A stretch of DNA of 64,000 bases from Buttiauxella massiliensis. GTDB lineage: Bacteria > Pseudomonadota > Gammaproteobacteria > Enterobacterales > Enterobacteriaceae. The position numbers were made by a program, and so were the translations under genes. The stretch spans positions 1-64,000 of the forward strand of contig NZ_LR722660.1 of assembly GCF_902500225.1 (NCBI RefSeq), written 5' to 3'. Below the pieces are notes generated by a model that was not told where the DNA came from, ran no database searches, and worked only from the letters and a program-made list of their open reading frames with translations. Position 1 is the first letter of the stretch; each line of letters starts with the position of its first letter. Of this stretch, positions 9,821-19,418 are shown one piece after another.

Positions 9821-9940
9821 TCAGGCGTTATCGTCGAAGGCAGTTTGGACACGGCCAGCGCACAGGAACCGGAGCGTACATGAAGTACGTGAGGATTCCG
9901 AGCACTGCCCGGGTTCAAAATGACAAGTAAGATAGCCTGA
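9821..9940. repeat. Palindromic intergenic element between argG and argH
   Basis: A 120-bp element with near-inverted ends (TCAGGC at 9821-9826, GCCTGA at 9935-9940), an inner pair GGCAGT (9839-9844) / ACTGCC (9904-9909), and a central imperfect hairpin around CGTAC (9874-9878) and GTACG (9885-9889). I recall similar blocks, with the phrase GTACGTGAGGATTCCGAG, in many Klebsiella, Enterobacter and Citrobacter spacers, so it is probably a dispersed enterobacterial repeat. Its right end touches the argG stop codon at 9941. It is unrelated in sequence to the other repeat family of this window. Confidence 0.7.
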
Positions 9941-11158
9941 TTACTTCTTAAGTTCGTTTAAAGCACGAATACGTGACGACAACGAGAACAGACGGATAAA
10001 GCCGCCCGCGTGGCTGTGGTCATACACTTCATCTTCGCCGAACGTTGCGAACTCTTCGCTATACAGGCTGTTCGGAGATTTTTTCTGCTTCGCAGTGACA
10101 TGGCCTTTATACAGCTCAATAATCACTTCACCGTTCACTTCTTCTGCCAGTGATTCCGCAGAAGCCTGCAGAGATTTACGCAGTGGTGCGAACCAGCGAC
10201 CGTCGTAAACCACGTAAGACATTTCCAGGCCCAACTGCTCGCGCCATTTGAAGCTATCGCGATCCAGAACCAACTGCTCAACACCGCGCAGTGCAGCCAT
10301 CATGATGGTGCCCCCTGGAGTTTCGTAGCAGCCACGGGATTTAATCCCTACCAGACGGTTTTCGACGATATCAATACGACCGATGCCGTGCTTAGAACCA
10401 ATCTTGTTCAAGGTTTCCAGGCACTGGAACGGAGTCATCGCTTCGCCGTTTACGGCAACGACTTTGCCTTTTTTAACCGTAACGGTAACTTCTTCAGCCT
10501 GATCTGGCGCTTCTTTAGGATCAACAGTCCAGACCCAGCAATCTTTGTTCGGAGCATTCCACGGGCTTTCCAGCACGCCGCCTTCTGTTGAGATGTGCCA
10601 TGCGTTTTCGTCACGGCTGTAGATTTTCTCAAGAGAAGCGGTAGTTGGAATGTCACGCTCTTTCAAGTAATCAAGCAGTGCTTCACGGGAACGCAGGTTC
10701 CACTCACGCCATGGCGCAACCACTTTCAGATGTGGAGCCAGTGCCGCCCATGCTGATTCGAAACGCACCTGGTCGTTACCTTTCCCGGTCGCACCGTGGC
10801 ACAGCGCATCTGCGCCCACTTTGTTTGCCACATCCACCAGCGCTTTAGCGATAAGCGGACGCGCCATAGAAGTACCCAGTAAATAGGTGCCTTCGTACAG
10901 TGCGCCGGTCTGCAATACTGGGTAAACGTAATCACTAATGAACTCTTCACGCGCATCGACGACGTAGCATTCAGTTGCACCGGAACGCAGTGCTTTTTGC
11001 TCAACGCCTTTCAGGTCTTCACGGTCCTGGCCGATATCCACCACACATGCGACCACTTCACAGCCGCCGTAGTTTTCTTTCAGCCAGGGAATAATGGCTG
11101 AAGTATCAAGGCCGCCAGAGTATGCGAGAACGATTTTTTTGATGCCGTGATTTTGCAT
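9941..11158 (-). CDS. argG: Argininosuccinate synthase ArgG (short, Vibrio/Serratia-type)
   Basis: Joins citrulline and aspartate with ATP to make argininosuccinate. The 405-residue protein opens with the N-type ATP-pyrophosphatase loop [13 protein letters not shown] (about residues 10-22) and carries [26 protein letters not shown] and [17 protein letters not shown]. It belongs to the roughly 400-residue class seen in Vibrio and many bacteria, not to the 447-residue class of E. coli ([16 protein letters not shown] start). The start is the ATG at 11158, with AAGGA seven bases upstream; the longer frame would need a TTG at 11173. Its place between argB and argH is also unlike E. coli. Confidence 0.95.
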   Translation of the reverse strand: MQNHGIKKIVLAYSGGLDTSAIIPWLKENYGGCEVVACVVDIGQDREDLKGVEQKALRSGATECYVVDAREEFISDYVYPVLQTGALYEGTYLLGTSMARPLIAKALVDVANKVGADALCHGATGKGNDQVRFESAWAALAPHLKVVAPWREWNLRSREALLDYLKERDIPTTASLEKIYSRDENAWHISTEGGVLESPWNAPNKDCWVWTVDPKEAPDQAEEVTVTVKKGKVVAVNGEAMTPFQCLETLNKIGSKHGIGRIDIVENRLVGIKSRGCYETPGGTIMMAALRGVEQLVLDRDSFKWREQLGLEMSYVVYDGRWFAPLRKSLQASAESLAEEVNGEVIIELYKGHVTAKQKKSPNSLYSEEFATFGEDEVYDHSHAGGFIRLFSLSSRIRALNELKK

Positions 11159-11188
11159 TGTCTTATCCTTCAAAAACTTATTTTAAAA

Positions 11189-11965
11189 TTAAGCTAAGAT
11201 CCGGGTGCCAATGGCTACACCGTTAAATAATGATGGTAACTGTTCCGCATGGCGCCAGGATGCGATATCCACCGGGCGACCCAGCGTGCGTGCTGCATCC
11301 AGCGCCGCGTTAACTTTCACTATCATGCCGTCGGTAATAATGCCCTGAGCGATTAACTGCTCAGCTTTCGCCGCCGTCATTTCTGCAATACGTTGCCCTT
11401 TGCCATCCAGAATACCGCTGACATCTGACAGCAGAATCAAATCTGCACCAAGCGTTGCGGCCAAAGCGGTCGCCGCCTGATCAGCATTCACGTTCATCAA
11501 CTCACCTTCAGCAGTGACGCCAATAGAGCTGACAATCGGCAGGAAACCAGAATCTAAAAGCGTGGTAATCAGCTTAGCCGAACCCGGTTTTGCAAGCCCC
11601 ACATGGCCCAGTTCTTCATCCAGTTTTGTGACCGTCACACTGTCGCCATCACCGAGGCAAAGACCGACACCATTGATGCCATGCTTTTTCGCCCACGCCA
11701 ACAAGGTTTTGTTCGCCGTACCCGCCAGGGCACCGGTAATAATGTCAATCTGGTCAGCAGGCGTGACACGCAGGCCGTTTTTCTTTGTCACTGGCAACGA
11801 GAGCTTTTTCATCAACTCGTCCACCAGGCAACCGCCACCGTGCACAATCACCAGCGGGCGTTGGTGGGATTCGCGATAGTTCACCAGCGCCGTAAACAGG
11901 CGCTCGAGCGCTTCTTCGCTATCGAGCAGTACGCCGCCTAATTTGATAATTAATGGATTCATCAT
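11189..11965 (-). CDS. argB: Acetylglutamate kinase ArgB
   Basis: Second step of arginine synthesis: phosphorylates N-acetylglutamate. The 258 residues match E. coli ArgB, with the N-terminal KLGGVLLDS nucleotide loop, [10 protein letters not shown], the substrate-binding [12 protein letters not shown] and the C-terminal [12 protein letters not shown] containing a catalytic-site lysine. The ATG at 11965 gives MMNPLIIKL; five upstream codons in frame are not needed. It lies 15 bases after argC and 30 bases before argG. The enzyme resembles the enterobacterial type that is not strongly arginine-inhibited, but this cannot be read from the sequence with certainty. Confidence 0.96.
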   Translation of the reverse strand: MMNPLIIKLGGVLLDSEEALERLFTALVNYRESHQRPLVIVHGGGCLVDELMKKLSLPVTKKNGLRVTPADQIDIITGALAGTANKTLLAWAKKHGINGVGLCLGDGDSVTVTKLDEELGHVGLAKPGSAKLITTLLDSGFLPIVSSIGVTAEGELMNVNADQAATALAATLGADLILLSDVSGILDGKGQRIAEMTAAKAEQLIAQGIITDGMIVKVNAALDAARTLGRPVDIASWRHAEQLPSLFNGVAIGTRILA

Positions 11966-11980
11966 GTCACCCGGCATCAA

Positions 11981-12985
11981 TTAAATAAGAGACTGCGTTT
12001 CGGCAAAGCCAAAACGAATATTCAGGCATTGCACAGCCTGAGCTGATGCGCCTTTCAGAAGATTGTCTTCCGTGGCGACGACAATCAGATGTTCACCCTG
12101 CACCGCAAAACCGATATCGCAGAATGGTAACCCAACCACATTTTTCAGTGCCGGCACGCCTTTGTCATACAGACGTACCAGTGGTTTATCTTGATATGCC
12201 TGGTTAAAAGCATCGGCAACTTGCTGCTGCGTCACACCCACATTCAGGCGGCAGGTAATGGTTTCCAGAATCCCACGCGGGAAATTGCCCAGGTGAGGTG
12301 TGAAAATCACCGGAGTACCAAGATGCGTCGAAATTTCTGGATGATGGCGATGATTAAAAATGCCATACGGTTGCAAGCTGACTTCGCAGAAACTGTTGGA
12401 AATCGCGGCCTTACGCCCTGCTCCACTAACACCGCTGGTTGCGTTAATCACTGGCCACTGCGTCAAATCCAGCAACCCGGCATCAATCAGCGGTTTTAAC
12501 GCCAGTTGCGCCGCAGTCGGATAGCAGCCAGGGACTGAGATCAAACTGGTTTCTTTCAGTTTGTCGCTCTGCCATTCAGCAAGGCCATACACCGCCTGCT
12601 CCAGCAGTTCCGGATGTTGATGGGTAAAACCGTAATAGCGCTGATAGAACTCAGCATCGTTAACGCGGAATGCACCAGAAAGGTCGATAACGACACAGCC
12701 TTTTGCCAGGAATTGTGGCGCCAGATCGTGGCTCACTTCATGGGCAGTTGCGAGGAACACAACATCGACACCGTCAGTAAATTCGCTGATATCCGACATC
12801 GCCTGTAACGGCATGTCGACAATACCTTTTAATTGCGGATGCAATTCAGATATCAATTTTCCTGCGTCATTACTTTGCGCTGAAACCATCAATGCGGTTA
12901 TGTTCATATGAGGATGGCGATTCAAATAGTTCACAAGCTCTGCGCCTGCATAACCGCTGGCACCAACAATCAGCGTATTCAACAT
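11981..12985 (-). CDS. argC: N-acetyl-gamma-glutamyl-phosphate reductase ArgC
   Basis: Third step of arginine synthesis, NADPH-dependent reduction of acetylglutamyl phosphate. At 334 residues it equals E. coli ArgC. It has the Rossmann motif [11 protein letters not shown] at residues 8-18 and the active-site cysteine in [12 protein letters not shown] (about Cys154). The ATG at 12985 gives MLNTLIVG; the frame extends 21 codons upstream into the operator region and that part is not expected to be translated. First gene of argCBGH, divergent from argE. Confidence 0.96.
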   Translation of the reverse strand: MLNTLIVGASGYAGAELVNYLNRHPHMNITALMVSAQSNDAGKLISELHPQLKGIVDMPLQAMSDISEFTDGVDVVFLATAHEVSHDLAPQFLAKGCVVIDLSGAFRVNDAEFYQRYYGFTHQHPELLEQAVYGLAEWQSDKLKETSLISVPGCYPTAAQLALKPLIDAGLLDLTQWPVINATSGVSGAGRKAAISNSFCEVSLQPYGIFNHRHHPEISTHLGTPVIFTPHLGNFPRGILETITCRLNVGVTQQQVADAFNQAYQDKPLVRLYDKGVPALKNVVGLPFCDIGFAVQGEHLIVVATEDNLLKGASAQAVQCLNIRFGFAETQSLI

Positions 12986-13104
12986 CTCGGCTGTACACCT
13001 TCTTAGGTTGTGTCTGCTAAAGGTGCCAGCTGGTAAGCCATCACCCAACGTATAATTACGTGGTTAAATCCACCGGAACCTGGGGTTCCCTTACGGCAGC
13101 TAAT

Positions 13105-13142
13105 ATTGTATTTTTATTCAATATAACTGCATGATTATGTAT
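13105..13142. promoter_or_regulatory. Tandem ARG boxes between argC and argE
   Basis: Two 18-bp palindromic sequences, ATTGTATTTTTATTCAAT (13105-13122) and AACTGCATGATTATGTAT (13125-13142), resemble the ArgR consensus (TGAAT...ATTCA arms) and are 2 bp apart, close to the usual 3. Hexameric ArgR with arginine would block both divergent promoters of argCBGH and argE. Confidence 0.8.
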
Positions 13143-13169
13143 ACCAACCCGAGCTAAGGCCTGTCAACA

Positions 13170-14321
13170 GTGAAGATGAAATTACCTCCTTTTATCGAGA
13201 TTTACCGCGCGTTGATCGCGACTCCTTCCATCAGCGCCACCGACAGCGCGTTGGATCAGAGCAATGAGTCTTTAATCAATTTATTGGCTGGATGGTTCCG
13301 CGACCTGGGCTTCAATGTAGAAGTACAACCGGTTCCTGGTACGCGCAATAAATTCAATATGCTGGCGAGTACCGGAAACGGTGCTGGTGGCTTACTGCTG
13401 GCAGGGCATACCGATACGGTGCCGTTTGATGATGGCCGCTGGACACGCGACCCGTTCACGCTGACCGAACACGAAAACAAGCTGTACGGTCTCGGCACAG
13501 CCGACATGAAAGGGTTCTTTGCCTTTATTCTTGATTCATTGCGTGATGTCGATGTGACGAAGCTTAAAAAGCCACTCTATATTCTGGCAACAGCTGATGA
13601 AGAAACGACGATGACGGGCGCTCGCTATTTCTCTGAGACAACCCATATTCGTCCGGACTGCGCCATCATTGGTGAACCAACCTCTTTGCAGCCAGTCCGC
13701 GCACATAAAGGCCATATCTCTAATGCGATTCGTATTCTTGGCCAGTCCGGCCACTCCAGCGATCCTGCCCGCGGCGTAAATGCTATCGAGCTGATGCACG
13801 ATGCAATTGGCCATATCATGTCGCTGAAGAACACCCTGAAAGAGCGTTACCATCACGATGCTTTCACCGTGCCGTATCCAACGCTAAACCTCGGTCATAT
13901 CAGCGGTGGCGATGCAGCCAACCGTATTTGTGCCTGTTGCGAACTGCATATGGATATTCGCCCGCTGCCGGGGCTGACATTAAACGATCTAAACGGTTTG
14001 CTTAACGAAGCGCTGGAACCGGTGAGCCAGAAATGGCCGGGTCGCCTGACGATTTCTGAACTACACCCGCCAATTCCTGGCTATGAATGCGCCAAAGATC
14101 ATCAGTTGGTGCAAGTGGTTGAGAAATTACTCGGCGCGCAAACGGAAGTGGTGAACTACTGCACCGAAGCGCCATTTATTCAGACTCTTTGCCCGACATT
14201 GGTACTTGGCCCTGGTTCCATCAACCAGGCGCACCAGCCGGATGAATACATCGAAACACGTTTTATCGAGCCAACTCGCAAACTGATTACTCAGGTAGTG
14301 CATCATTTTTGCTGGCATTGA
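13170..14321 (+). CDS. argE: Acetylornithine deacetylase ArgE
   Basis: Removes acetate from N-acetylornithine to give ornithine, the route used by Enterobacterales instead of ArgJ recycling. This M20-family metallopeptidase has 383 residues like E. coli ArgE. Metal ligands are visible in [15 protein letters not shown] (His near 80), [10 protein letters not shown] (Asp near 112), [11 protein letters not shown] (Glu-Glu near 144-145) and the C-terminal [15 protein letters not shown] (His). The start may be the GTG at 13170, giving MKMKLPPF and full length, or the ATG two codons later at 13176; spacing to AAGG does not decide. Divergent from argC under shared ARG boxes and closed by the terminator at 14336. 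Confidence 0.96.
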   Translation: MKMKLPPFIEIYRALIATPSISATDSALDQSNESLINLLAGWFRDLGFNVEVQPVPGTRNKFNMLASTGNGAGGLLLAGHTDTVPFDDGRWTRDPFTLTEHENKLYGLGTADMKGFFAFILDSLRDVDVTKLKKPLYILATADEETTMTGARYFSETTHIRPDCAIIGEPTSLQPVRAHKGHISNAIRILGQSGHSSDPARGVNAIELMHDAIGHIMSLKNTLKERYHHDAFTVPYPTLNLGHISGGDAANRICACCELHMDIRPLPGLTLNDLNGLLNEALEPVSQKWPGRLTISELHPPIPGYECAKDHQLVQVVEKLLGAQTEVVNYCTEAPFIQTLCPTLVLGPGSINQAHQPDEYIETRFIEPTRKLITQVVHHFCWH

Positions 14322-14335
14322 AAAATAGCGTGTAT

Positions 14336-14355
14336 GGGGGTTTTGCCCCCTTTTT
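14336..14355 (+). terminator. Rho-independent terminator of argE
   Basis: GGGGG (14336-14340), a TTTTG loop, then CCCCC (14346-14350) and TTTTT, 15 bases after the argE stop codon. The rest of the gap up to ppc is A/T-rich promoter sequence in which I see no gene. Confidence 0.85.
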
Positions 14356-14562
14356 AAGCTACTTTTTAGCGGATCCTCATAAGAAACGCTTATCTACGAA
14401 GTTAGTAATTAAATTTCATGAATTAGCGCAATTTATTCGTTTGCTGAAACGATTTCGTAGCAATTGACGAAATCAGACTTACGTGGCTTTATAAAGACGG
14501 TGTTGAACCTTCACGGGTGAAATTAAATTACATATTAGATTGGATAGGGTGTCTGGGGTCAT

Positions 14563-17214
14563 ATGAACGAACAGTATTCCGCTTTGCGAAGTAATGTCAG
14601 TATGCTCGGCAAGTTGCTCGGGGATACCATCAAGGATGCGTTAGGTGAAAACATTCTTGACCGCGTAGAAACAATCCGCAAATTGTCAAAGTCTTCACGG
14701 GCTGGCAATGAGGCAAACCGCCAGGAGCTGCTAACCACGTTACAGAACCTGTCTAACGATGAACTACTCCCTGTAGCCCGTGCATTCAGCCAATTCTTGA
14801 ATCTGGCCAACACCGCCGAGCAATATCACAGCATTTCAGCCAATGGCGAAGCCGCCAGCAATCCCGAAGTTATCGCTAAGACACTCCAAAAATTAAAAAA
14901 CCAGCCGGACCTTAGTGAAGCCGCCATTCGTGATGCTGTTGAGTCTCTGTCACTGGAATTAGTTCTGACCGCACACCCAACCGAAATCACCCGTCGCACC
15001 CTGATTCACAAACTGGTTGAAGTAAATAGCTGCCTCAAGCAACTCGACCACAGCGACATCGCCGATTATGAGCGCAACCAGATTATGCGCCGTCTGCGCC
15101 AACTGGTCGCTCAGGCATGGCACACCGATGAAATCCGTAAGCACCGCCCTTCCCCTGTAGATGAAGCAAAATGGGGCTTTGCGGTAGTAGAAAACAGCCT
15201 GTGGGAAGGGGTTCCAAACTACCTGCGGGAGCTCAACGAGCAACTAGAAGACAACCTGAATTACAAACTGCCGGTGGATTTTGTTCCGGTACGTTTCACT
15301 TCATGGATGGGGGGCGACCGCGACGGCAACCCGAACGTGACTGCTGATATTACCCGTCACGTTCTGCTGCTAAGCCGCTGGAAAGCAACCGACCTGTTCC
15401 TGCGCGATATTCAGGTGCTGATTTCCGAACTCTCGATGGTGGAATGTACGCCTGAGCTGAGTGAACTGGCTGGCCCAGACGCTGCACAAGAACCGTATCG
15501 CTGCATCATGAAAGGCGTTCGTCAGCAATTATTGGCGACACAAGCCTGGCTGGAAGCTCGCCTGAAAGGCCAGCGTCTGCCAAAACCTGAAGGTTTGTTA
15601 ACCCAAAACGAACAGCTTTGGGACCCGCTCTATGCGTGTTACCAGTCGCTGCAAGCGTGCGGAATGGGCATTATCGCCAACGGTCAGTTGCTTGATACCC
15701 TGCGCCGCGTGAAAAGCTTCGGCGTGCCATTAGTACGCATTGATGTGCGCCAGGAAAGTACTCGTCATACCGAAGCACTCGGCGAAATGACGCGTTACCT
15801 GGGCATTGGCGATTACGAAAGCTGGTCTGAAGCCGACAAACAAGCGTTCCTTATCCGCGAGCTGAATTCAAAACGCCCTCTGCTGCCACGCCAGTGGGAG
15901 CCGAGCGATGACACCCGCGAAGTGCTGGAAACCTGCAAAGTGGTTGCCGAAGCACCGCGTGGTTCTATCGCTGCGTATGTTATCTCCATGGCGAAAACGC
16001 CTTCTGACGTGCTGGCCGTTCATCTGCTACTCAAAGAAGCTGGCTGTACTTTCGCTCTGCCTGTTGCACCACTATTTGAAACGCTCGACGACCTGAACAA
16101 CGCCGATGACGTCATGACTCAGTTGCTGAACATCGACTGGTATCGCGGCTTTATTCAGGGCAAACAGATGGTCATGATTGGCTATTCTGACTCTGCGAAA
16201 GATGCAGGCGTGATGGCGGCATCCTGGGCGCAATACCAGGCTCAGGACGCACTGATCAAAACCTGCGAGAAAGCCGGAATCACCCTGACGCTGTTCCACG
16301 GACGCGGTGGTTCTATTGGCCGTGGCGGTGCGCCTGCGCACGCTGCTCTGCTTTCTCAACCACCGGGCAGCCTGAAAGGTGGTCTGCGTGTGACCGAGCA
16401 AGGCGAGATGATTCGCTTTAAATACGGCCTGCCCGAAATCACCATCAGCAGCCTGTCGCTCTACACCAGCGCGATTCTGGAAGCCAACCTTCTGCCGCCG
16501 CCAGAGCCGAAGAAAGAGTGGAAACATATCATGGAGGATCTGTCAGTGACCTCCTGTGATATGTACCGTGGATATATCCGCGAAAATGAAGACTTCGTGC
16601 CGTACTTCCGTTCGGCAACACCGGAGCTGGAACTGGGTAAACTGCCGCTGGGCTCACGCCCTGCGAAGCGTAAACCTAACGGTGGCGTTGAGTCTCTGCG
16701 TGCTATCCCATGGATCTTCGCCTGGACGCAAAACCGCCTGATGCTGCCAGCCTGGCTGGGTGCCGGCGCTGCGCTACAAAAAGTGGTGGAAGATGGCAAA
16801 CAAGACGTGCTGGAAACCATGTGCCGCGACTGGCCATTCTTCTCTACACGCCTCGGCATGCTAGAAATGGTGTTCGCCAAAGCTGACCTGTGGCTTGCGG
16901 AATACTACGACCAGCGCCTGGTGAAACCAGAACTGTGGGGTCTTGGCACACAGTTGCGTGACCAACTGGAAGCTGACATCAAAGTGGTTCTGGATATCGC
17001 CAACGATTCGCACCTGATGGCTGACCTGCCATGGATTGCCGAGTCCATCCAGCTACGTAACATCTACACCGACCCATTGAACGTGTTGCAGGCCGAATTG
17101 CTGCATCGTTCACGCAAGTCTGAAGAGAAGGGCGAAGAGCCAGATGCCCGTGTAGAACAAGCATTGATGGTGACGATTGCAGGTGTTGCAGCAGGTATGC
17201 GTAACACTGGCTAA
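14563..17214 (+). CDS. ppc: Phosphoenolpyruvate carboxylase
   Basis: Anaplerotic enzyme that carboxylates phosphoenolpyruvate to oxaloacetate, feeding the TCA cycle and aspartate-family amino acids. The 883 residues equal E. coli PEPC. Motifs visible are VLTAHPTE (catalytic His near 138), the glycine loop [12 protein letters not shown] (about 579-590), [10 protein letters not shown], and the conserved C-terminus ending RNTG that sits in the active site. The ATG at 14563 opens [11 protein letters not shown]. It is a single-gene unit with its own terminator. In E. coli the next gene downstream is eptC, which is absent here; yijO follows directly. Confidence 0.98.
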   Translation: MNEQYSALRSNVSMLGKLLGDTIKDALGENILDRVETIRKLSKSSRAGNEANRQELLTTLQNLSNDELLPVARAFSQFLNLANTAEQYHSISANGEAASNPEVIAKTLQKLKNQPDLSEAAIRDAVESLSLELVLTAHPTEITRRTLIHKLVEVNSCLKQLDHSDIADYERNQIMRRLRQLVAQAWHTDEIRKHRPSPVDEAKWGFAVVENSLWEGVPNYLRELNEQLEDNLNYKLPVDFVPVRFTSWMGGDRDGNPNVTADITRHVLLLSRWKATDLFLRDIQVLISELSMVECTPELSELAGPDAAQEPYRCIMKGVRQQLLATQAWLEARLKGQRLPKPEGLLTQNEQLWDPLYACYQSLQACGMGIIANGQLLDTLRRVKSFGVPLVRIDVRQESTRHTEALGEMTRYLGIGDYESWSEADKQAFLIRELNSKRPLLPRQWEPSDDTREVLETCKVVAEAPRGSIAAYVISMAKTPSDVLAVHLLLKEAGCTFALPVAPLFETLDDLNNADDVMTQLLNIDWYRGFIQGKQMVMIGYSDSAKDAGVMAASWAQYQAQDALIKTCEKAGITLTLFHGRGGSIGRGGAPAHAALLSQPPGSLKGGLRVTEQGEMIRFKYGLPEITISSLSLYTSAILEANLLPPPEPKKEWKHIMEDLSVTSCDMYRGYIRENEDFVPYFRSATPELELGKLPLGSRPAKRKPNGGVESLRAIPWIFAWTQNRLMLPAWLGAGAALQKVVEDGKQDVLETMCRDWPFFSTRLGMLEMVFAKADLWLAEYYDQRLVKPELWGLGTQLRDQLEADIKVVLDIANDSHLMADLPWIAESIQLRNIYTDPLNVLQAELLHRSRKSEEKGEEPDARVEQALMVTIAGVAAGMRNTG

Positions 17215-17233
17215 CGACTTCATTCCTCATTCA

Positions 17234-17257
17234 AACCTCGCTACGGCGAGGTTTTTT
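17234..17257 (+). terminator. Rho-independent terminator of ppc
   Basis: AACCTCGC...GCGAGGTT hairpin (17234-17252) followed by TTTTTT, about 20 bases after the ppc stop codon. Confidence 0.9.
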
Positions 17258-17329
17258 GTTTTTACTGATGCGCAAAACAGTACCAATGTGGCACCATAAC
17301 TTATCCCTATTAACCCGCTGCGGCCCACC

Positions 17330-18190
17330 ATGAATTACGACGTAAGCCAAATTCTTTCACGCCTGCTGAACAGCCCATCGGGCATTCAGCACATCTGGTT
17401 TGCTGATAACCAGGTTGCCCCATCGGAGCTTGCATATCAGGTTGATTTCCCAAGGATTGAAGTGGTGTTGGATGGTGTTTTAATGGATGCCTGTGACGCA
17501 GGTATGCCCGCCAGGCTTGAGCAACATGATGTGCTTTACGTTCCGGCAAAGTGCTGGAATAACCCACAATGGAATACGCCAGTTACAACGTTAAGTATTT
17601 TGTTTGGTAAGCAGCAGCTTGGGTTCAGCATTCTGCAATGGGATGGTGTGGCTTTTAAAACACTAGGCAAACAGAACGTTGCTCGCCGCGGGCCACGAAT
17701 CGGCTCATTTTTGCTACAGGCGCTTAACGAACTAGTGATGCAGCCTCACGATCAGCAAACGGCGCGGTTTATCGTCAGCAGTATTCTCAGCCATTGCACT
17801 GACCTGCTTGGCAGCCAGATCCAGACAGCATCTCGCAGCCAGGCATTATTCGAAGCTGTACGTGAATATATTGATGAAAAATATGCCGAGCCACTGACCA
17901 GAGAATCCGTCGCGCAGGCGTTTTACATCTCACCCAACTATCTTTCACACCTGTTCCAGAAAACTGGTGCAGTGGGCTTTAATGAATACCTTAACTACAC
18001 CCGCCTCGAACATGCCAAAACGTTGCTTAAACGCTACGATCTGAAAGTTAAGGAAGTGGCTCACGCCTGCGGATTTATCGACAGTAACTATTTTTGCCGC
18101 CTGTTTAGAAAGAATACGGACAGATCACCGTCTGAATATCGACGCCAATATCATAGCCAGTTGACCGAAAAATCAATCAATTCAGAATGA
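17330..18190 (+). CDS. yijO: AraC-family transcriptional regulator YijO
   Basis: A 286-residue regulator with an N-terminal cupin-like effector region and a C-terminal pair of helix-turn-helix motifs. The latter are seen at SPNYLSHLFQKTGAVGFNEY and in the family signature VAHACGFIDSNYFCRLFRKN (about residues 245-264). The position next to frwD and the overall look fit E. coli YijO. Its last 14 bp overlap the 3' end of frwD on the opposite strand. The neighbourhood suggests it controls the frw/pfl locus, but no target or ligand can be inferred from sequence. Confidence 0.82.
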   Translation: MNYDVSQILSRLLNSPSGIQHIWFADNQVAPSELAYQVDFPRIEVVLDGVLMDACDAGMPARLEQHDVLYVPAKCWNNPQWNTPVTTLSILFGKQQLGFSILQWDGVAFKTLGKQNVARRGPRIGSFLLQALNELVMQPHDQQTARFIVSSILSHCTDLLGSQIQTASRSQALFEAVREYIDEKYAEPLTRESVAQAFYISPNYLSHLFQKTGAVGFNEYLNYTRLEHAKTLLKRYDLKVKEVAHACGFIDSNYFCRLFRKNTDRSPSEYRRQYHSQLTEKSINSE

Positions 18191-18521
18191 TGTGTGTGTG
18201 TTGCGGAGTACCAAAGATTCGTCGCACTGCGGACATCGTTTTTTGCGGCTCCCGAAGGAATGCATTAATACCGGTTTGTACGCAACGGCAATGAGTGAAG
18301 CGTGTTGCTCCCGCCAGTTCAATATCAGTAATTAGCAATACTACATCGGCTTGCTCAATATCCATTTGGGTCAGTTCGTTTTCAATTCCCAGCGCTCCCT
18401 GAGTCTCTATTTTTACTGACCATTTTTCTTGCTGGCAGAGTTTTTCGAGCCGTTCGGCAGCCATATAGGTGTGAGCGACACCGCTGACACATGCCGTTAC
18501 TGCAACCAGATGTCGAGTCAT
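18177..18521 (-). CDS. frwD: PTS fructose-like EIIB component FrwD
   Basis: Predicted phosphocarrier (EIIB) of a fructose-family phosphotransferase system, 114 residues, closely matching E. coli FrwD. The phosphorylated cysteine lies in VTACVSGVAHTYMAAE near the N-terminus; the family motif is normally CPSGVAHT, and here Val replaces Pro. ETQGALGIENELT is the second conserved block. The final third (FTHCRCVQTGINAFLREPQ) departs from standard EIIB and carries extra cysteines. The ATG at 18521 is chosen with GGAGG nine bases upstream; a GTG at 18527 is possible. It is the last gene of frwC-frwB-pflD-pflC-frwD. Confidence 0.88.
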   Translation of the reverse strand: MTRHLVAVTACVSGVAHTYMAAERLEKLCQQEKWSVKIETQGALGIENELTQMDIEQADVVLLITDIELAGATRFTHCRCVQTGINAFLREPQKTMSAVRRIFGTPQHTHIILN

Positions 18522-18542
18522 CCTCACGCTCCTCCATTAAGG

Positions 18543-19418
18543 CTAGCCACCCATTGTCACACGGAAACCGGCATTTTCTGCCATCTGTTGCAACGGGGCG
18601 ATATCTGATACGCCAGGTGGCGCAATACCCTTCATATTCCATGACCGACCCAGTAACTGATATTTCGGCTCACCGTACTGATGGAATGGAAGTAAATGAA
18701 GATCGGTAAGTTTTAATGGAGCCAGGAACTTCAAGATCTCCAACATATTACCTCTTTCAAGAGTGTAGCCGGGTATCAGCGGAACCCGTGGAATCACATG
18801 AATTCCAGACTCCACCAGCATCTTTAGGTTCTTCAGAACCCTGGGCTGGTTGATGTTCAGCACTGATTTTGCCTTTTCACTGTCCATAATCTTCACATCG
18901 AACAACACTTCATCACACTGCTTTGCCAGAGCAAGAAGTTTCTCAGGAGCGGCATCACCGGCCGTCTCAATAGCGGTATGAATACCTAACAATTTTAGAC
19001 GTTCTAAAAATCGCGTAGCAAAAGCGGCCTGCATCAAAACTTCCCCGCCAGAAAGCGTTACTCCACCACCTGAAGAACGGAAGAAAACGTCGTCTTTAAG
19101 CACCTCTTTTTCCAGCTGAGCCAGAGAGTAATCGTGACCGATTCTTTCCATGGCGCCAGAAGGGCATTCATCTGCATCATTCAGACAGGCTGAGCAATGC
19201 AGACACTTTGACAATCGTCTTACGGTTTCAATTTTCCCGGAGATAGACTCCGGGTTAGCGCACCATGGACAGTAATGTGGGCAACCTTTAAAAAAAACTA
19301 CTGTACGGATTCCATGACCATCATTTAGAGAGTAGCGCTGAATATTGAAGATCCGTGCTTTTATTGCATCGTCTTCAATAACTTCACAGTTGATGCGCTG
19401 TACGGCGGATAATGTCAT
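18543..19418 (-). CDS. pflC: Glycyl-radical enzyme activase PflC
   Basis: Radical-SAM activase that installs the glycyl radical on its partner, here surely PflD. The 291-residue protein has the SAM-cluster motif KGCPHYCPWCANPES (CX3CX2C, about residues 37-48). Next comes a ferredoxin-like insert with cysteines in CLHCSACLNDADECPSG, which marks the larger activases of glycerol-dehydratase type rather than PflA, and then SGGGVTLSGGEVLMQ. The ATG at 19418 has AAGGAG seven bases upstream and overlaps the pflD end by 35 bp, implying coupled translation. The exact substrate system is not established. Confidence 0.9.
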   Translation of the reverse strand: MTLSAVQRINCEVIEDDAIKARIFNIQRYSLNDGHGIRTVVFFKGCPHYCPWCANPESISGKIETVRRLSKCLHCSACLNDADECPSGAMERIGHDYSLAQLEKEVLKDDVFFRSSGGGVTLSGGEVLMQAAFATRFLERLKLLGIHTAIETAGDAAPEKLLALAKQCDEVLFDVKIMDSEKAKSVLNINQPRVLKNLKMLVESGIHVIPRVPLIPGYTLERGNMLEILKFLAPLKLTDLHLLPFHQYGEPKYQLLGRSWNMKGIAPPGVSDIAPLQQMAENAGFRVTMGG

